Below, one piece after another: positions 17,702 through 27,126 of a stretch of DNA of 64,000 nt. How positions within the stretch are numbered: the first letter of the stretch is position 1; every line of letters begins with the position of its first letter. The position numbers and the translations under genes are program-made. The stretch covers positions 1,425,900 to 1,489,899 of the forward strand of contig NZ_SJPW01000001.1 in the NCBI RefSeq assembly GCF_007860125.1, written 5' to 3'. This stretch comes from Rubripirellula tenax. Its GTDB lineage: Bacteria > Planctomycetota > Planctomycetia > Pirellulales > Pirellulaceae. The notes below the pieces were generated by a model, which worked only from the letters and a program-made list of their open reading frames with translations, was not told where the DNA came from and ran no database searches.

Positions 17702-18907
17702 TTAGGCGGACGCTTCGTCGATCATCGATGTGTCCAAAGTCTTGACCTTGGGTGCTCGTTGCTTTTGTGTCTTTTTGGGGACCATCTCTTTCATCGATTC
17801 TTGTTTGCCGAAACATAGCAATCGGTCACCCGGTTCAAGCAGTCGTGAACGCTTCGGGTTAGGGATCACGGTCTTGCCCCGATAGAGAGTCAACACGTTG
17901 ATGTCTTTCTCGGTGAACGCAGCATCGGCGATCGTCATGCCGACGAAATGCGAGCCTTCGGGAACGAACAGTTCGCAGACCCCATAGCCGCGGCTGACGG
18001 TCAACCGTTGGCGGATGTCCATTTCGGGGAAGTCGACGTGAGCGGCACAGTAGTCCACGATCGCTCCGGCGATGTCCGTTTGCGTCGCCCGTTCGATGCC
18101 TTCTAACCCGGGTGAGCTGTTGACTTCCATGACTTGCGGCCCGTCCTTTCCTTCCAGCATGTCGACACCGGCGACGCGTAGCCCCATGATCTGTGCGGCC
18201 CGCAGGGCGGTCTCGCGATACTGGTCATCCAATTCGATCGCTTCCACCTGGCCACCGCGGTGAACGTTGCTGCGAAACTCGTCACCTTGGGCCACCCGTC
18301 GCATCGCACCGATGACGCGGTCCCCGATCACGAACGCACGGACATCACGTCCCTTGCTCTCGGCGACGAAACCTTGCACCAAAACGTTTTGCTTTGCCGT
18401 TTGCAGCGTTTCAATGATCGCTTCGGCGATTTTGATCGAGTCCGCTAGAATCACGCCGACACCCTGGGTGCCTTCAAGCAGCTTGATGATGACCGGCGCT
18501 CCGCCGATCCGCTCGATCGATGGAATCACATCGCCGCGATCACGGACAAAGGTGGTCCGTGGCATGCCGATGTGGTGGCGGCTGAGGATTTGCATGCTGC
18601 GAAGTTTGTCGCGGCTGTTCGAAATTCCTGCGGAACTGTTGGTGACAAAGACGTTCATCTGTTCCAGCTGACGAACGACGGCTGTACCAAAGTAGGTGAT
18701 GCTGGCACCGATCCGAGGCACCATCGCGTCAAATTCCGCCAACGGCTTGCCGCGGTAATACAAGTCTGGCTTGCCGGACTGTAAATCGATCGAGCACTTA
18801 AGCGTATTGACAACCGAGACTTTGTGCCCGCGATCTTTCGCGGCCGCGACGAGTCGCCGGGTGCTGTAGCAACGCGGAGCGGTTGAAAGGATTCCTAGCT
18901 TGATCAT
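17702..18907 (-). CDS. rimK: RimK-type ATP-grasp alpha-L-glutamate ligase fused to a C-terminal TrkA_C (RCK_C) domain
   Basis: A 401-residue protein. Residues 1-290 are RimK: an N-terminal PRIGAS motif, then ATP-grasp segments PVIIKLLEGTQGVGV, LVQGFVAESKGRDVRAFVIG, RVAQGDEFRSNVHRGG and VMEVNSSPGLEGIE (metal ligands). RimK ligates glutamate to ribosomal protein S6 or makes poly-glutamate. Residues about 300-375 are an added TrkA_C-like domain: CELFVPEGSHFVGMTIAD, INVLTLYRGKTVIPNP and LLEPGDRLLCFGKQE. This domain in K+ transport regulators senses ligands such as c-di-AMP; in this enzyme such sensing is inference. The tail is basic. It converges on the amidohydrolase gene and is divergent from the GNAT-nitrilase. 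Confidence 0.88.
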   Translation of the reverse strand: MIKLGILSTAPRCYSTRRLVAAAKDRGHKVSVVNTLKCSIDLQSGKPDLYYRGKPLAEFDAMVPRIGASITYFGTAVVRQLEQMNVFVTNSSAGISNSRDKLRSMQILSRHHIGMPRTTFVRDRGDVIPSIERIGGAPVIIKLLEGTQGVGVILADSIKIAEAIIETLQTAKQNVLVQGFVAESKGRDVRAFVIGDRVIGAMRRVAQGDEFRSNVHRGGQVEAIELDDQYRETALRAAQIMGLRVAGVDMLEGKDGPQVMEVNSSPGLEGIERATQTDIAGAIVDYCAAHVDFPEMDIRQRLTVSRGYGVCELFVPEGSHFVGMTIADAAFTEKDINVLTLYRGKTVIPNPKRSRLLEPGDRLLCFGKQESMKEMVPKKTQKQRAPKVKTLDTSMIDEASA

Positions 18908-19147
18908 AGCGTCACTTTCGCGAATTGAATTTGAAAGGACCGCCCGATCAACATGCCGAACAATCCTGGGCGAATCCTAACACTGAAACCATGTTTTGGG
19001 GAAATCACGTTCGCCCCGACATTCGACGAAGAGGGTGCCGGGATTGCCATGAAAGCAGCCTTGGAAACCAAATCCGCGAGAGTGGCTTGCTGATCGGCCT
19101 GGGTTGGCACTATCGTTATTCCGAATCGTCCCCTTGAAATCGATAGC

Positions 19148-20722
19148 GTGCTAACCGTGGAACCATTGAATCTTTCGGAATTTGAATGGAAAATCGTCGT
19201 CCGACCTCTGACGATGGACGATTTCGATGCGCTGTCGGCAATGGCTGAGCGGTGCTTTCCCGGTTTAGAAACGTGGAATCGCGACCAGATCGAGAGCCAA
19301 CTGAAGGTCTTTCCCGAAGGCCAAATTTGCATCGAAATTGACGGTAAGTTGGCCGCTTCGTCGTCCAGCCTGATCATGGAATATGACGCAGGATTGGAGT
19401 GGCACAATTGGAAAGCAATTTCCGATTCTGGATATATCCGCAATCACAAACCCAAGGGCGACACGCTTTACGGGATCGAAATGATGGTCGATCCAGAATT
19501 TCGTGGGATGAAACTTTCACGTCGAATGTATGACGCCCGCAAAGACCTTTGCCGGCGAAAGAATCTTTCCCAGATCATCATCGGCGGACGGATCCCCGGA
19601 TACCACAAGCACGCCGATAAGATGTCGGCGCGTGAGTACATCGATAGCGTTTTGGAAAAACACAATTACGACCCCGTGCTGACCGCGCAGCTTTCCAACG
19701 GGTTTATCGTCCGTGGTCTAACGCCCAACTACTTGCCGGCCGACGGCGAATCGTGTGGTTACGCGACCTACTCGGCATGGACAAATTTGGAATACGTCGC
19801 CGGTGCGAAACGTCGCTTCCATCACGTCATCGAACCGATCCGCATTTGCGTGGTTCAGTACCAATTGCGAACCATTCGAAAGTTCGAAGAATTTCATCAA
19901 CAGTGCGAATTCTTCATGGACACGGCGTCGGACTATAAGTGCGACTTTGTGTTGTTCCCGGAATTGTTCACGACCCAACTGTTGTCGTTGCCCAGCGTCG
20001 ATGCTTCGCGACCGGGACAGGCTGCGCGTCAACTTGCTGCGTTCACCCCACAGTACCTGGACATCTTCACCGAGATGGCGGTCAAGTACAACATCAACGT
20101 GATCGGTGGGTCCCAGTTCGTTGTCGAGAACGACACGCTGTACAACGTCGCCTATTTGTTCCGACGCGACGGATCGATCGGCAAGCAGTACAAAATCCAC
20201 ATCACTCCGAGCGAGCGTAAGTGGTGGGGTGTTAGCCCCGGTAAGAAAGTCGAAGTGTTTGACACCGATTGCGGTCCGATCGCGATCCAAATTTGCTACG
20301 ACATCGAGTTCCCCGAACTGACACGAATCGCGACTCAAAAAGGCGCCCAAATCGTCTTCGTTCCGTTCAACACGGACACTCGCCACGGTTACCTTCGCGT
20401 TCGTTACTGCGCCCAGGCACGTTGTATCGAGAACCACCTGTACGTCGCCATATCTGGATGCACGGGGAACCTGCCGTTCGTCGAAAACTCGGATATTCAC
20501 TACGCTCAGTCGGGCATTTTCACTCCGGCCGATGCCGAATTTGCTCGCGACGCGATCGCGGACGAATGCAACCCGAACGTCGAAACGTTGATCATCCACG
20601 ACTTGGATTTCGAACAATTGCGACGGCACCGCGATCAAGGATCCGTGCAAAACTGGAACGACCGTAAAACCGATATGTATCGGGTGGTCTATCAAGAGGA
20701 CGAAAAGACCTTCGAGGTGTAA
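19148..20722 (+). CDS. GNAT acetyltransferase-nitrilase (carbon-nitrogen hydrolase) fusion
   Basis: A 524-residue two-domain protein with a GTG start. Residues about 15-215 are a GNAT-type N-acetyltransferase ([20 protein letters not shown] is the acetyl-CoA loop). Residues about 235-500 are a nitrilase/amidase with the Glu-Lys-Cys triad: Glu in LFPELF, Lys in KQYKIHITP and Cys in [11 protein letters not shown]. The domain pair is a known bacterial architecture (Bacillus YhcX-like), thought to act on amino-acid-derived amides; no substrate is established here. The 240 bases upstream, shared with divergent rimK, hold no clear gene. Confidence 0.9.
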   Translation: MLTVEPLNLSEFEWKIVVRPLTMDDFDALSAMAERCFPGLETWNRDQIESQLKVFPEGQICIEIDGKLAASSSSLIMEYDAGLEWHNWKAISDSGYIRNHKPKGDTLYGIEMMVDPEFRGMKLSRRMYDARKDLCRRKNLSQIIIGGRIPGYHKHADKMSAREYIDSVLEKHNYDPVLTAQLSNGFIVRGLTPNYLPADGESCGYATYSAWTNLEYVAGAKRRFHHVIEPIRICVVQYQLRTIRKFEEFHQQCEFFMDTASDYKCDFVLFPELFTTQLLSLPSVDASRPGQAARQLAAFTPQYLDIFTEMAVKYNINVIGGSQFVVENDTLYNVAYLFRRDGSIGKQYKIHITPSERKWWGVSPGKKVEVFDTDCGPIAIQICYDIEFPELTRIATQKGAQIVFVPFNTDTRHGYLRVRYCAQARCIENHLYVAISGCTGNLPFVENSDIHYAQSGIFTPADAEFARDAIADECNPNVETLIIHDLDFEQLRRHRDQGSVQNWNDRKTDMYRVVYQEDEKTFEV

Positions 20723-20732
20723 GCGATTCGCT

Positions 20733-21965
20733 TCACTCGGGCGAGGGCGGCAACTTCAACGCGATGACAATGGCTGCCGTCGCCGAAATAGCGCAAAGGC
20801 ACAACATCGCCGCGGGGTAACCCCAGGCGATTTGCAGTCGGCCGATCAATGTTGTCGACCACGCTTCACAAACGTTTGATGCAGCCATAAACGCAGTAAA
20901 CTGAGTCGCCGCCATCAGCGGGTCTGTCAGATTCATCAACCAATTGTACATCGCAACGGTAAAGCAACCGATCGTGATGGAAACGACCGTCAACGCAACC
21001 AACAGGGCGATGCCACCGGATCGATCGCTCGATAGATCCGCGATCGCGACGGCGGCAATTGCCAACAGATTCGCGATCACCGCACCCGTCAAAAGTCGAC
21101 GGTCCGCCCAACGGTGCGAAAATCGGCCCGCCAAGACGGAGCCGACAATCATGCCGCCGATAATCGCCGTCGATGTGAAACGCCCAACATCAAACTCGGA
21201 ATACCCACGGTCGACCAAGAACGGTCCTAGAATCGCTTCGGCCGATTTGAATGCGGCTGGGACCGTCAACGCGAACGCAAAGCCAAACCAAATGATCGGC
21301 TTTCTCGCGCCACGACGAAGTTGCCTCATCAATTGAAGCATCCGTTGGCCAATCGATTCCGCAACGCCGGCGGTCGCTGCGAGCTGTTTTTCCTTCGCGA
21401 ACGCCAACACGATCAATGAAAAGCTGACCAAACCGATCAGGACGGCGACTACTCCGTTGAATCCGATCCACCGCTCTAGCATCAACGAACCGCCGCCCAT
21501 GATGGCCCGACCGGTCAAGACGCCGCATTGCATCGCACCGTTAAGTGAACCACGTTCAGCCAGCATAGATTGCTGGATACAAAGCGAGTCGATCGCCACG
21601 TCCTGTGTCGCAGCGGCGAACGCGTGCGCCAACAACCACATCGAAACGATCGCAAAATCGATTCGCAAATCCAACCAAAACAACGGCAAGAGCGTCGCCC
21701 CCATCACGACTTGCGAAGCGATGATCGAATGCTTCAATCCCCATTTTGGCCCGCGAAACAAATCGACCAACGGTGCCCAAAGAAACTTCAGCGTCCAAGG
21801 CAAAATCAACATTGCCATCAGCCACGTGATCCGGTCCAGCGGCACTTCCATCGCCCGCAAGCGGGTTGGCAGCCCCAGCCAAATGAACCCGATCGGCGCG
21901 CCCTCGCTCAAGTAAAGCAAACCGAAAAGAACTTTGCGGCGACCGGTCGTGGCGAGGAAATCCAT
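20733..21965 (-). CDS. MFS transporter, AmpG/PAT-like
   Basis: A 410-residue protein with about 12 hydrophobic segments. LYLSEGAPIGFIWLGLPTRL near the start and LPWTLKFLWAPLVDLF in the second and third helices are typical of the AmpG muropeptide permease / acetyl-CoA transporter group. A charged central loop (residues about 190-220) separates two six-helix halves. The frame extends upstream to 22145, but the ATG at 21965 places the first helix normally. It is the last gene of the minus-strand ectB-NRPS-hydrolase run, 88 bases after the hydrolase, so it may export or import that pathway's compound. Muropeptide uptake is the alternative. Confidence 0.8.
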   Translation of the reverse strand: MDFLATTGRRKVLFGLLYLSEGAPIGFIWLGLPTRLRAMEVPLDRITWLMAMLILPWTLKFLWAPLVDLFRGPKWGLKHSIIASQVVMGATLLPLFWLDLRIDFAIVSMWLLAHAFAAATQDVAIDSLCIQQSMLAERGSLNGAMQCGVLTGRAIMGGGSLMLERWIGFNGVVAVLIGLVSFSLIVLAFAKEKQLAATAGVAESIGQRMLQLMRQLRRGARKPIIWFGFAFALTVPAAFKSAEAILGPFLVDRGYSEFDVGRFTSTAIIGGMIVGSVLAGRFSHRWADRRLLTGAVIANLLAIAAVAIADLSSDRSGGIALLVALTVVSITIGCFTVAMYNWLMNLTDPLMAATQFTAFMAASNVCEAWSTTLIGRLQIAWGYPAAMLCLCAISATAAIVIALKLPPSPE

Positions 21966-22053
21966 CCCATCAGTGGAACATATTTCCCGCGGCGTTGCAG
22001 CGTCGCCGCCGGCACCCGCGTTGCCTTTCCGAATCGAACCGAAATGCGATCGA

Positions 22054-22947
22054 CTAGGGAACCACTGTCGCGTCCTGGTCCGTCGAACGCGCCGGATTAC
22101 CGTTGGCTTGCGAAACGGCCATCCAACGCATCCGATTGGCGACATGCGTGACCAATTGCCGGCGGTCTTCGACCATCAACGCCACATGATCCATCGACTC
22201 GAAAAAGTGGCTGCTGATCCGGGGGTCGTCTTTCAGTGTTGGAAACATCGCCGCAAATTGCCCTGCATGATTGAAGTAATCGCCAACACCACCGGTGTAG
22301 ACGAAGTGCATCAGCGCACCGCGTGACGAAAGCGTTTTCAACTCCTCGATCGCCTGCGTTTGCGTCGGAAATTCGCGGACGTCCTTTCCGGGTTGCAGCG
22401 AAGTGACGACGGAACCGTCGTCGGTACGGCGGCGTTTCCAAAGCGTTCGCCACTTGTCCAGTCGCAACACTCGCGGCAAAAAATGACGCGTGAAGCGATA
22501 CCAGTGGTAAAGGAGTGTCGGATAGCCACACCCGTCCATGGCGACCACGCCCACAACGCGCTGGTCTCGCAGCGCCGCGTGGATCGAATCATCCGCTCCA
22601 CTGCATAGCCCGAACAGAACGAATTGGGTGATCCCGGCGTGCTCTTCGATCCAATTGATCGCTTGACGAATCTCGTCCGCCGCGCGATCGATCGATCGCC
22701 CACCAACACCGACGCCCAAACTTTCGCCGATACCCGACAAGTCGAATCGCAACGACGCGATGCCCAGACTTGAAAGCGACTCGGCCAAATCGACGTGCAA
22801 CCGATTCGGCCCCACGTGATGCAACATTCCCGGCGTGACCATGATTGCTGCGACGGACGAAAGCGTCGGTTCCGCCGCCACTCGCCAAACACCTAGCAAA
22901 TGCTCGTACTCACCGAACACAACGGCTTGGTTTGTTTCTCGTTTCAC
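22054..22947 (-). CDS. Alpha/beta hydrolase, similar to exosortase-associated hydrolase 1
   Basis: A 297-residue hydrolase with a GTG start overlapping the NRPS stop by 4 bases (GTGA). VTPGMLHHVGPNRLHVDLA, SLRFDLSGIGES and FGLCSGADDSI (GxCxG-Ser elbow, i.e. G-L-C-S-G) define the fold; the catalytic Ser is in CSGAD and a late His is in ESMDHVALM. The pattern recalls hydrolase 1 of exosortase-A-associated gene sets, where GPQ.RvGsHrqf stands at the same place. It may unload or edit the carrier-bound product of the neighbouring NRPS-like protein; this is inference from coupling. Confidence 0.75.
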   Translation of the reverse strand: MKRETNQAVVFGEYEHLLGVWRVAAEPTLSSVAAIMVTPGMLHHVGPNRLHVDLAESLSSLGIASLRFDLSGIGESLGVGVGGRSIDRAADEIRQAINWIEEHAGITQFVLFGLCSGADDSIHAALRDQRVVGVVAMDGCGYPTLLYHWYRFTRHFLPRVLRLDKWRTLWKRRRTDDGSVVTSLQPGKDVREFPTQTQAIEELKTLSSRGALMHFVYTGGVGDYFNHAGQFAAMFPTLKDDPRISSHFFESMDHVALMVEDRRQLVTHVANRMRWMAVSQANGNPARSTDQDATVVP

Positions 22948-25592
22948 TGGCGTGACTCCGCATCGCTAAAGTGCTTTGTGATCGCTTGAAAGCTTTCCGG
23001 CGACGAGAACGCGCTCTCGGTGTACCGCGAATCGTTCCACGCCGCGACATCGCGAGTTTCGATCACATGCGTTTGATTCGATTTCCAAGTCGCGGCAGAC
23101 GGTGACTCGTCCCACCGGTCGGTCAGTACGATCGTGAACGAGTCGCCGAGCGTTCGGGTGGGATCCAAGTGAATCGCACCCAAGCTATTCCGTTTGCGCG
23201 TCGTCATCACTTGGCCGAAGCTCTGATCGATCGCACCGCGGGATCGGACTTGGTTGAATCGAGTCAAGGACGTCAGTGCGGCATGGTGAAAGCCATCCGT
23301 CGTGGAAAGGAATTGCTCGCCGCAAAGGACGGGATCCCACATCACCACGCTGTCAAAGGTCTCGCGTGGCATCGTGGCTGCGATCGTCGCACCGAAACGC
23401 AAACCGACCGCCGAAATGCATTCCACACCCGAACGCGTCGCGAGAAAAGTTTTTGCGTCGGCCAGATTTTGGCGCATTCGATCGATAGTCAACTTGGCGC
23501 AGTCGCCTTCGGAATTTCCCGTCGAAGCGTAATCAAACCGCAACACTTCATGACCGGCTTTGCAGAGTTGGATCGCCAATTGTTGGAGATTTCGATACCC
23601 GCGTGCATACTCGTGTCCGATCGAATGACACAACACGATCGCTCGCTGGGATGATCGGTTTCTTGGTGAGTAGCGAACCGCGTAAAGGCGATCACCGTCA
23701 CTGGTGAAGTAGTCCGCGTCGATCATCGGCAAATGATGCCGATGCACTAAAATGTCGTCGTCGTCACCGTTGGTCACTTGACCGTCGGTTTGTTCAAGGT
23801 GACGAGCCGCACTCGCGACCGTCGGATTGGCAAAGAAATCGCGTACGGGCAACTCAATATTTTTCTCGGTTGTCAATCGAGCCACAATTTGTGTGACCAA
23901 CAGCGAGCTGCCACCGAGCAAAAAGAAGTCGTCGTGGATACCGATCTCAGGAAGATGGAGCACGTCTTGCCAAAGTTCGACCAAGTATCGCTGCATCGGC
24001 GTTTGTGGCGCGACGTACGAGTCGTCACGTGGAACCACACTCTCAGCCGGCGGGGGCAATCGTCGCCGGTCGATTTTCCCGTTGATGGTCTTGGGAAACG
24101 AATCCAAGAACACATAGCGAGCAGGCACCATGTAGGCCGGCAGCTTCTGGCGCAAAAACGAAGCGACCTCGTTTGCCGAAACCTGTGCCGGCCCCACGGC
24201 AAGGTAAGCGATCAAAAACTTCTTGCCGTCGACTCCGTCGTAACTGACCAACGACTCCAAAACTGACTCACATTCGTTGACAACAGCTTCGATCTCGGCT
24301 GGTTCGATCCGGTACGACCCCAACTTGATTTGGTGATCGAGTCGTCCGCCGAAATCGATGTTCCCATCGGGCAAGAACCGGGCGACGTCACCGGTCCGAT
24401 AGAGTCGCCGCATTTCGCCATTGATCTCAGTCCGGATGAATGCGGCGTCCGTCAAGTCGGGCCGATTGTGATATCCCTTCGCAAGCGCCGGGCCGCCCAA
24501 AAAAAGTTGCCCCGTTTCACCGACATCCAGCACCCGTCGTTGATCGTCCAGCACAAACGCTTCGTAGCGTTTCATCGGCTTTCCGATCGGCATGTTGGCG
24601 GCATCGAATTGATCATCGGGAATGAAGACCGTCGCGCTGACCGTTGCTTCGGTCGGACCATATGCGTTGCACCAAAGTACGTCGCGGTCGCAAAGCTGTT
24701 GCCAACGACGGTAGTGTGCCACCGACACTTTTTCGCCGGTAACGATCATCAAGCCGATCGACGGCGGGATCCGCTCGCCCGTGGCAACCATCAAATCGAC
24801 CCATTGGTGCCAGTATGCCGTGGCAAGATGGATCGCAGTCACGCCGAACCGATTGACCAAAGTCGACAACTCGTTGCGTTCATTCGCCCGCCCGCGAGGA
24901 CGAACGACCACCGCCCCGCCCGTCAGCAAAGGCGGGAAAATCTCCTCGATCGCAATGTCAAAATTCAGTGTCGAAAACTGCAACGTGCGATCGTCTTGAT
25001 TGATCTTGTAACAATCGATATCGGCGTAGCAGTACGTCGCCAGCGCGGCGTGTTGGATCTCGACGCCTTTTGGTTTTCCAGTCGAACCCGACGTGTACAT
25101 GATGTACGCCAAGTCATCGGGTGCGATCGATGGAAACGAAACCGATTCAATGTTAGCGTCCAACCAAAGAGACGGTTCACAATCGATCCACTCGCACGGC
25201 GCCGCTTCACCACCCACCAAGTTCTTGCCTATCGACGCTTGGTAGTGCGGATGTCCCAAGATGGTCCGGATCGCGGCGTCGCCGACCATGTAGGCAAGTC
25301 GGTCGACAGGATATTCGGGATCTAGCGGAACGAACACGGCGCCCAACTTCATGATCCCGATCATCGCCGCGATGGCTTCGGGCGAACGATCGACGCACAT
25401 ACCGACACAATCGCCGGCCGTGATACCTGATGCTTTTAATCGAGCAGCGATCGCGACCGCCATCGCATCCAGCTCCGCGTACGAGAGCGTCCCGTCTTCG
25501 GCGATGACCGCGGTGCGATCCGGCGTCTGCGCCAATTGACGCGACCACAGTGTCGGAAAGGCGACCAGAGCTTCGTGTTCCGTTGTCGTCAT
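22944..25592 (-). CDS. Single-module NRPS-like protein: adenylation - PCP - Ser-less alpha/beta hydrolase
   Basis: An 882-residue protein. Residues about 10-510 are an adenylation domain with cores YIMYTSGSTGKPKGV (A3), FDIAIEEIF (A4), NAYGPTEAT (A5), LYRTGDVARFLPDGNIDFGG (A7/A8) and KTINGKIDRRRL (A10 Lys). Residues about 530-605 are a carrier domain with DDFFLLGGSSLL, the Ser taking phosphopantetheine. Residues about 630-870 are an alpha/beta hydrolase-like domain (LCHSIGHEY, LRFDYASTGNSEG) whose elbow reads GLRFGA, with Arg where the nucleophilic Ser should be, as in exosortase-associated hydrolase 2. There is no condensation domain. It overlaps ectB by 4 bases upstream and the hydrolase downstream. 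The hand-aligned A-domain pocket starts D-I-E. Confidence 0.85.
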   Translation of the reverse strand: MTTTEHEALVAFPTLWSRQLAQTPDRTAVIAEDGTLSYAELDAMAVAIAARLKASGITAGDCVGMCVDRSPEAIAAMIGIMKLGAVFVPLDPEYPVDRLAYMVGDAAIRTILGHPHYQASIGKNLVGGEAAPCEWIDCEPSLWLDANIESVSFPSIAPDDLAYIMYTSGSTGKPKGVEIQHAALATYCYADIDCYKINQDDRTLQFSTLNFDIAIEEIFPPLLTGGAVVVRPRGRANERNELSTLVNRFGVTAIHLATAYWHQWVDLMVATGERIPPSIGLMIVTGEKVSVAHYRRWQQLCDRDVLWCNAYGPTEATVSATVFIPDDQFDAANMPIGKPMKRYEAFVLDDQRRVLDVGETGQLFLGGPALAKGYHNRPDLTDAAFIRTEINGEMRRLYRTGDVARFLPDGNIDFGGRLDHQIKLGSYRIEPAEIEAVVNECESVLESLVSYDGVDGKKFLIAYLAVGPAQVSANEVASFLRQKLPAYMVPARYVFLDSFPKTINGKIDRRRLPPPAESVVPRDDSYVAPQTPMQRYLVELWQDVLHLPEIGIHDDFFLLGGSSLLVTQIVARLTTEKNIELPVRDFFANPTVASAARHLEQTDGQVTNGDDDDILVHRHHLPMIDADYFTSDGDRLYAVRYSPRNRSSQRAIVLCHSIGHEYARGYRNLQQLAIQLCKAGHEVLRFDYASTGNSEGDCAKLTIDRMRQNLADAKTFLATRSGVECISAVGLRFGATIAATMPRETFDSVVMWDPVLCGEQFLSTTDGFHHAALTSLTRFNQVRSRGAIDQSFGQVMTTRKRNSLGAIHLDPTRTLGDSFTIVLTDRWDESPSAATWKSNQTHVIETRDVAAWNDSRYTESAFSSPESFQAITKHFSDAESRQ

Positions 25593-26938
25593 TGTCCCAA
25601 GGTACCCATCGACGCGGATCCACCGACCGACGAAATCGATCCCAAGTCAAGTTGCGGCATCACTTGTAACGCTTGATCGGATGGGGAAGTCTCTTCGCCG
25701 ACAACTCGGCACAGTACGGCATCCACGACACGCAGTCCTTCAAACAACAACGGCCGCTCGATTGTCAGTGCGGGCATGAACTTCAGCACTTGGTCGTCGG
25801 CGCCGGATGCTTCGATCAACAATCCGTCTTGGAAGCATTGGCGAATCACCTTCGCGGCCAGGTCGCCACGCTTGACGTCCAGGCCCCAAATCAATCCGCG
25901 ACCGCGATAACAAAAGTTCTGTGCCGCGAATCGTTCGCAGACTTGTTTCAACCACGACTGAATCACTTCGCCTCGACTGGCGATTTGGGATTCGAAGTCT
26001 GCATCGGCCCAGTGTTTCAAGACGGCGTTGGCGGCGACGAATGCCAAGTTGTTGCCGCGGAACGTGCCGGTGTGTTCGCCCGGTTTCCAAGCATCCAACG
26101 GGCGGCGGATCAGCACCAACGACATTGGCAAACCGCCACCGATCGACTTCGACAAACAAACCACATCCGGTTCAAGCCCCGCGTCTTCGAAGCTGAAGAA
26201 CTTTCCGGTGCGTCCGTTGCCGACCTGGATGTCGTCGATGATCAGCAAGATTTCGTGTTGTCGACATATCTCAGCCACGCGTCGTAGCCATTGCCGACTT
26301 GCGACATTGATGCCGCCTTCGCCTTGTACCGTTTCCAAAATCACTGCCGCTGGAACGGGAAGCCCGCTGCTGTTGTCCGCCAACATTTTGGCCAACAGAT
26401 CGGCCGTGTCGACGTCGCCCAGGTAACCATCGAAAGGTAAATGAGTCACGTTGTTTCGCGACCCATAGAATTCGCTGTGATAGTACTTGTTGCCCGTCAA
26501 GGCGAGTGATCCGAGCGAGTGCCCGTGATAGGCATTTGTGAACGCAACGATGTGGCTACGGTTGGTTTGTTTGCGAGCCAGCTTGATGGCTGCTTCCACC
26601 GCGTTGGTTCCGGTTGGGCCGGTGAATTGAACCACGAAGTCCATTCCGCGAGGCTTCAAGATCAATCGCTCGAACGTGTCAAGAAAGTCGACCTTCGCCT
26701 TCGTTGCGATGTCCAGCGAATGCTGGATTCCGTTTCGCGAAACGTAGTCCAACAATGCGGCCTTCGCGACCGGGTGATTGTGGCCGTAATTCAACGAACC
26801 GGCGCCGCAGAAAAAGTCGATGAATGTCTTGCCCGACGCGTCGGTCAGCGTCGAGCCGACGGCTGTGTCGAATACCGCCGGAAACAATCGACAGTATCCA
26901 CGTACGTTTGATTCGATATTGCCGGTGGCTTCAGACAT
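25589..26938 (-). CDS. ectB: Diaminobutyrate--2-oxoglutarate aminotransferase (class III, EctB/Dat-like)
   Basis: A 449-residue class III PLP aminotransferase that should make L-2,4-diaminobutyrate from aspartate semialdehyde with glutamate. The match to EctB is close: FIDFFCGAGSLNYGHNHP, FTGPTGTNAVEAAIKLAR, TNAYHGHSLGSLALTGN, ETVQGEGG, DDIQVGNGRTG and LSKSIGGGLPMS (PLP Lys), FRGNN. The Lys loop is one residue shorter than the usual SKSISGYGLPM. No ectA or ectC is present nearby. Instead the gene overlaps an adenylation/carrier protein by 4 bases, so the diamine probably feeds that protein. It is the first gene of the run. Confidence 0.87.
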   Translation of the reverse strand: MSEATGNIESNVRGYCRLFPAVFDTAVGSTLTDASGKTFIDFFCGAGSLNYGHNHPVAKAALLDYVSRNGIQHSLDIATKAKVDFLDTFERLILKPRGMDFVVQFTGPTGTNAVEAAIKLARKQTNRSHIVAFTNAYHGHSLGSLALTGNKYYHSEFYGSRNNVTHLPFDGYLGDVDTADLLAKMLADNSSGLPVPAAVILETVQGEGGINVASRQWLRRVAEICRQHEILLIIDDIQVGNGRTGKFFSFEDAGLEPDVVCLSKSIGGGLPMSLVLIRRPLDAWKPGEHTGTFRGNNLAFVAANAVLKHWADADFESQIASRGEVIQSWLKQVCERFAAQNFCYRGRGLIWGLDVKRGDLAAKVIRQCFQDGLLIEASGADDQVLKFMPALTIERPLLFEGLRVVDAVLCRVVGEETSPSDQALQVMPQLDLGSISSVGGSASMGTLGQ

Positions 26939-27126
26939 GGGCTTACCTTGGGGCTTGGTCCCCGATCGAGAAAAGCGGATCCCTGTGTAGATCCTCTCTC
27001 GAAAGCTAGATCCGAAAGCTGGCGAATCAAAGTCAATGATGTTGGACCGGCCAATCCATTCGACCGTCGTTCAACCTTTAACGACTGCAACGATTCCACA
27101 ACTGTTTAGGGACCTATCCGTATCCA

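Noticed and set aside
18904-19443. Minus-strand frame ending in FGMLIGRSF, resembling the C-terminal motif of RimB-like zinc proteases next to rimK
   Set aside because: Most of the frame is antisense to the GNAT-nitrilase gene, it lacks the other protease motifs, and only a few residues agree. At most a relic; not called.
25589-26938. Ectoine biosynthesis operon
   Set aside because: Only an EctB-like gene is present; no acetyltransferase (ectA) or synthase (ectC) follows, and it is coupled to an adenylation protein instead.
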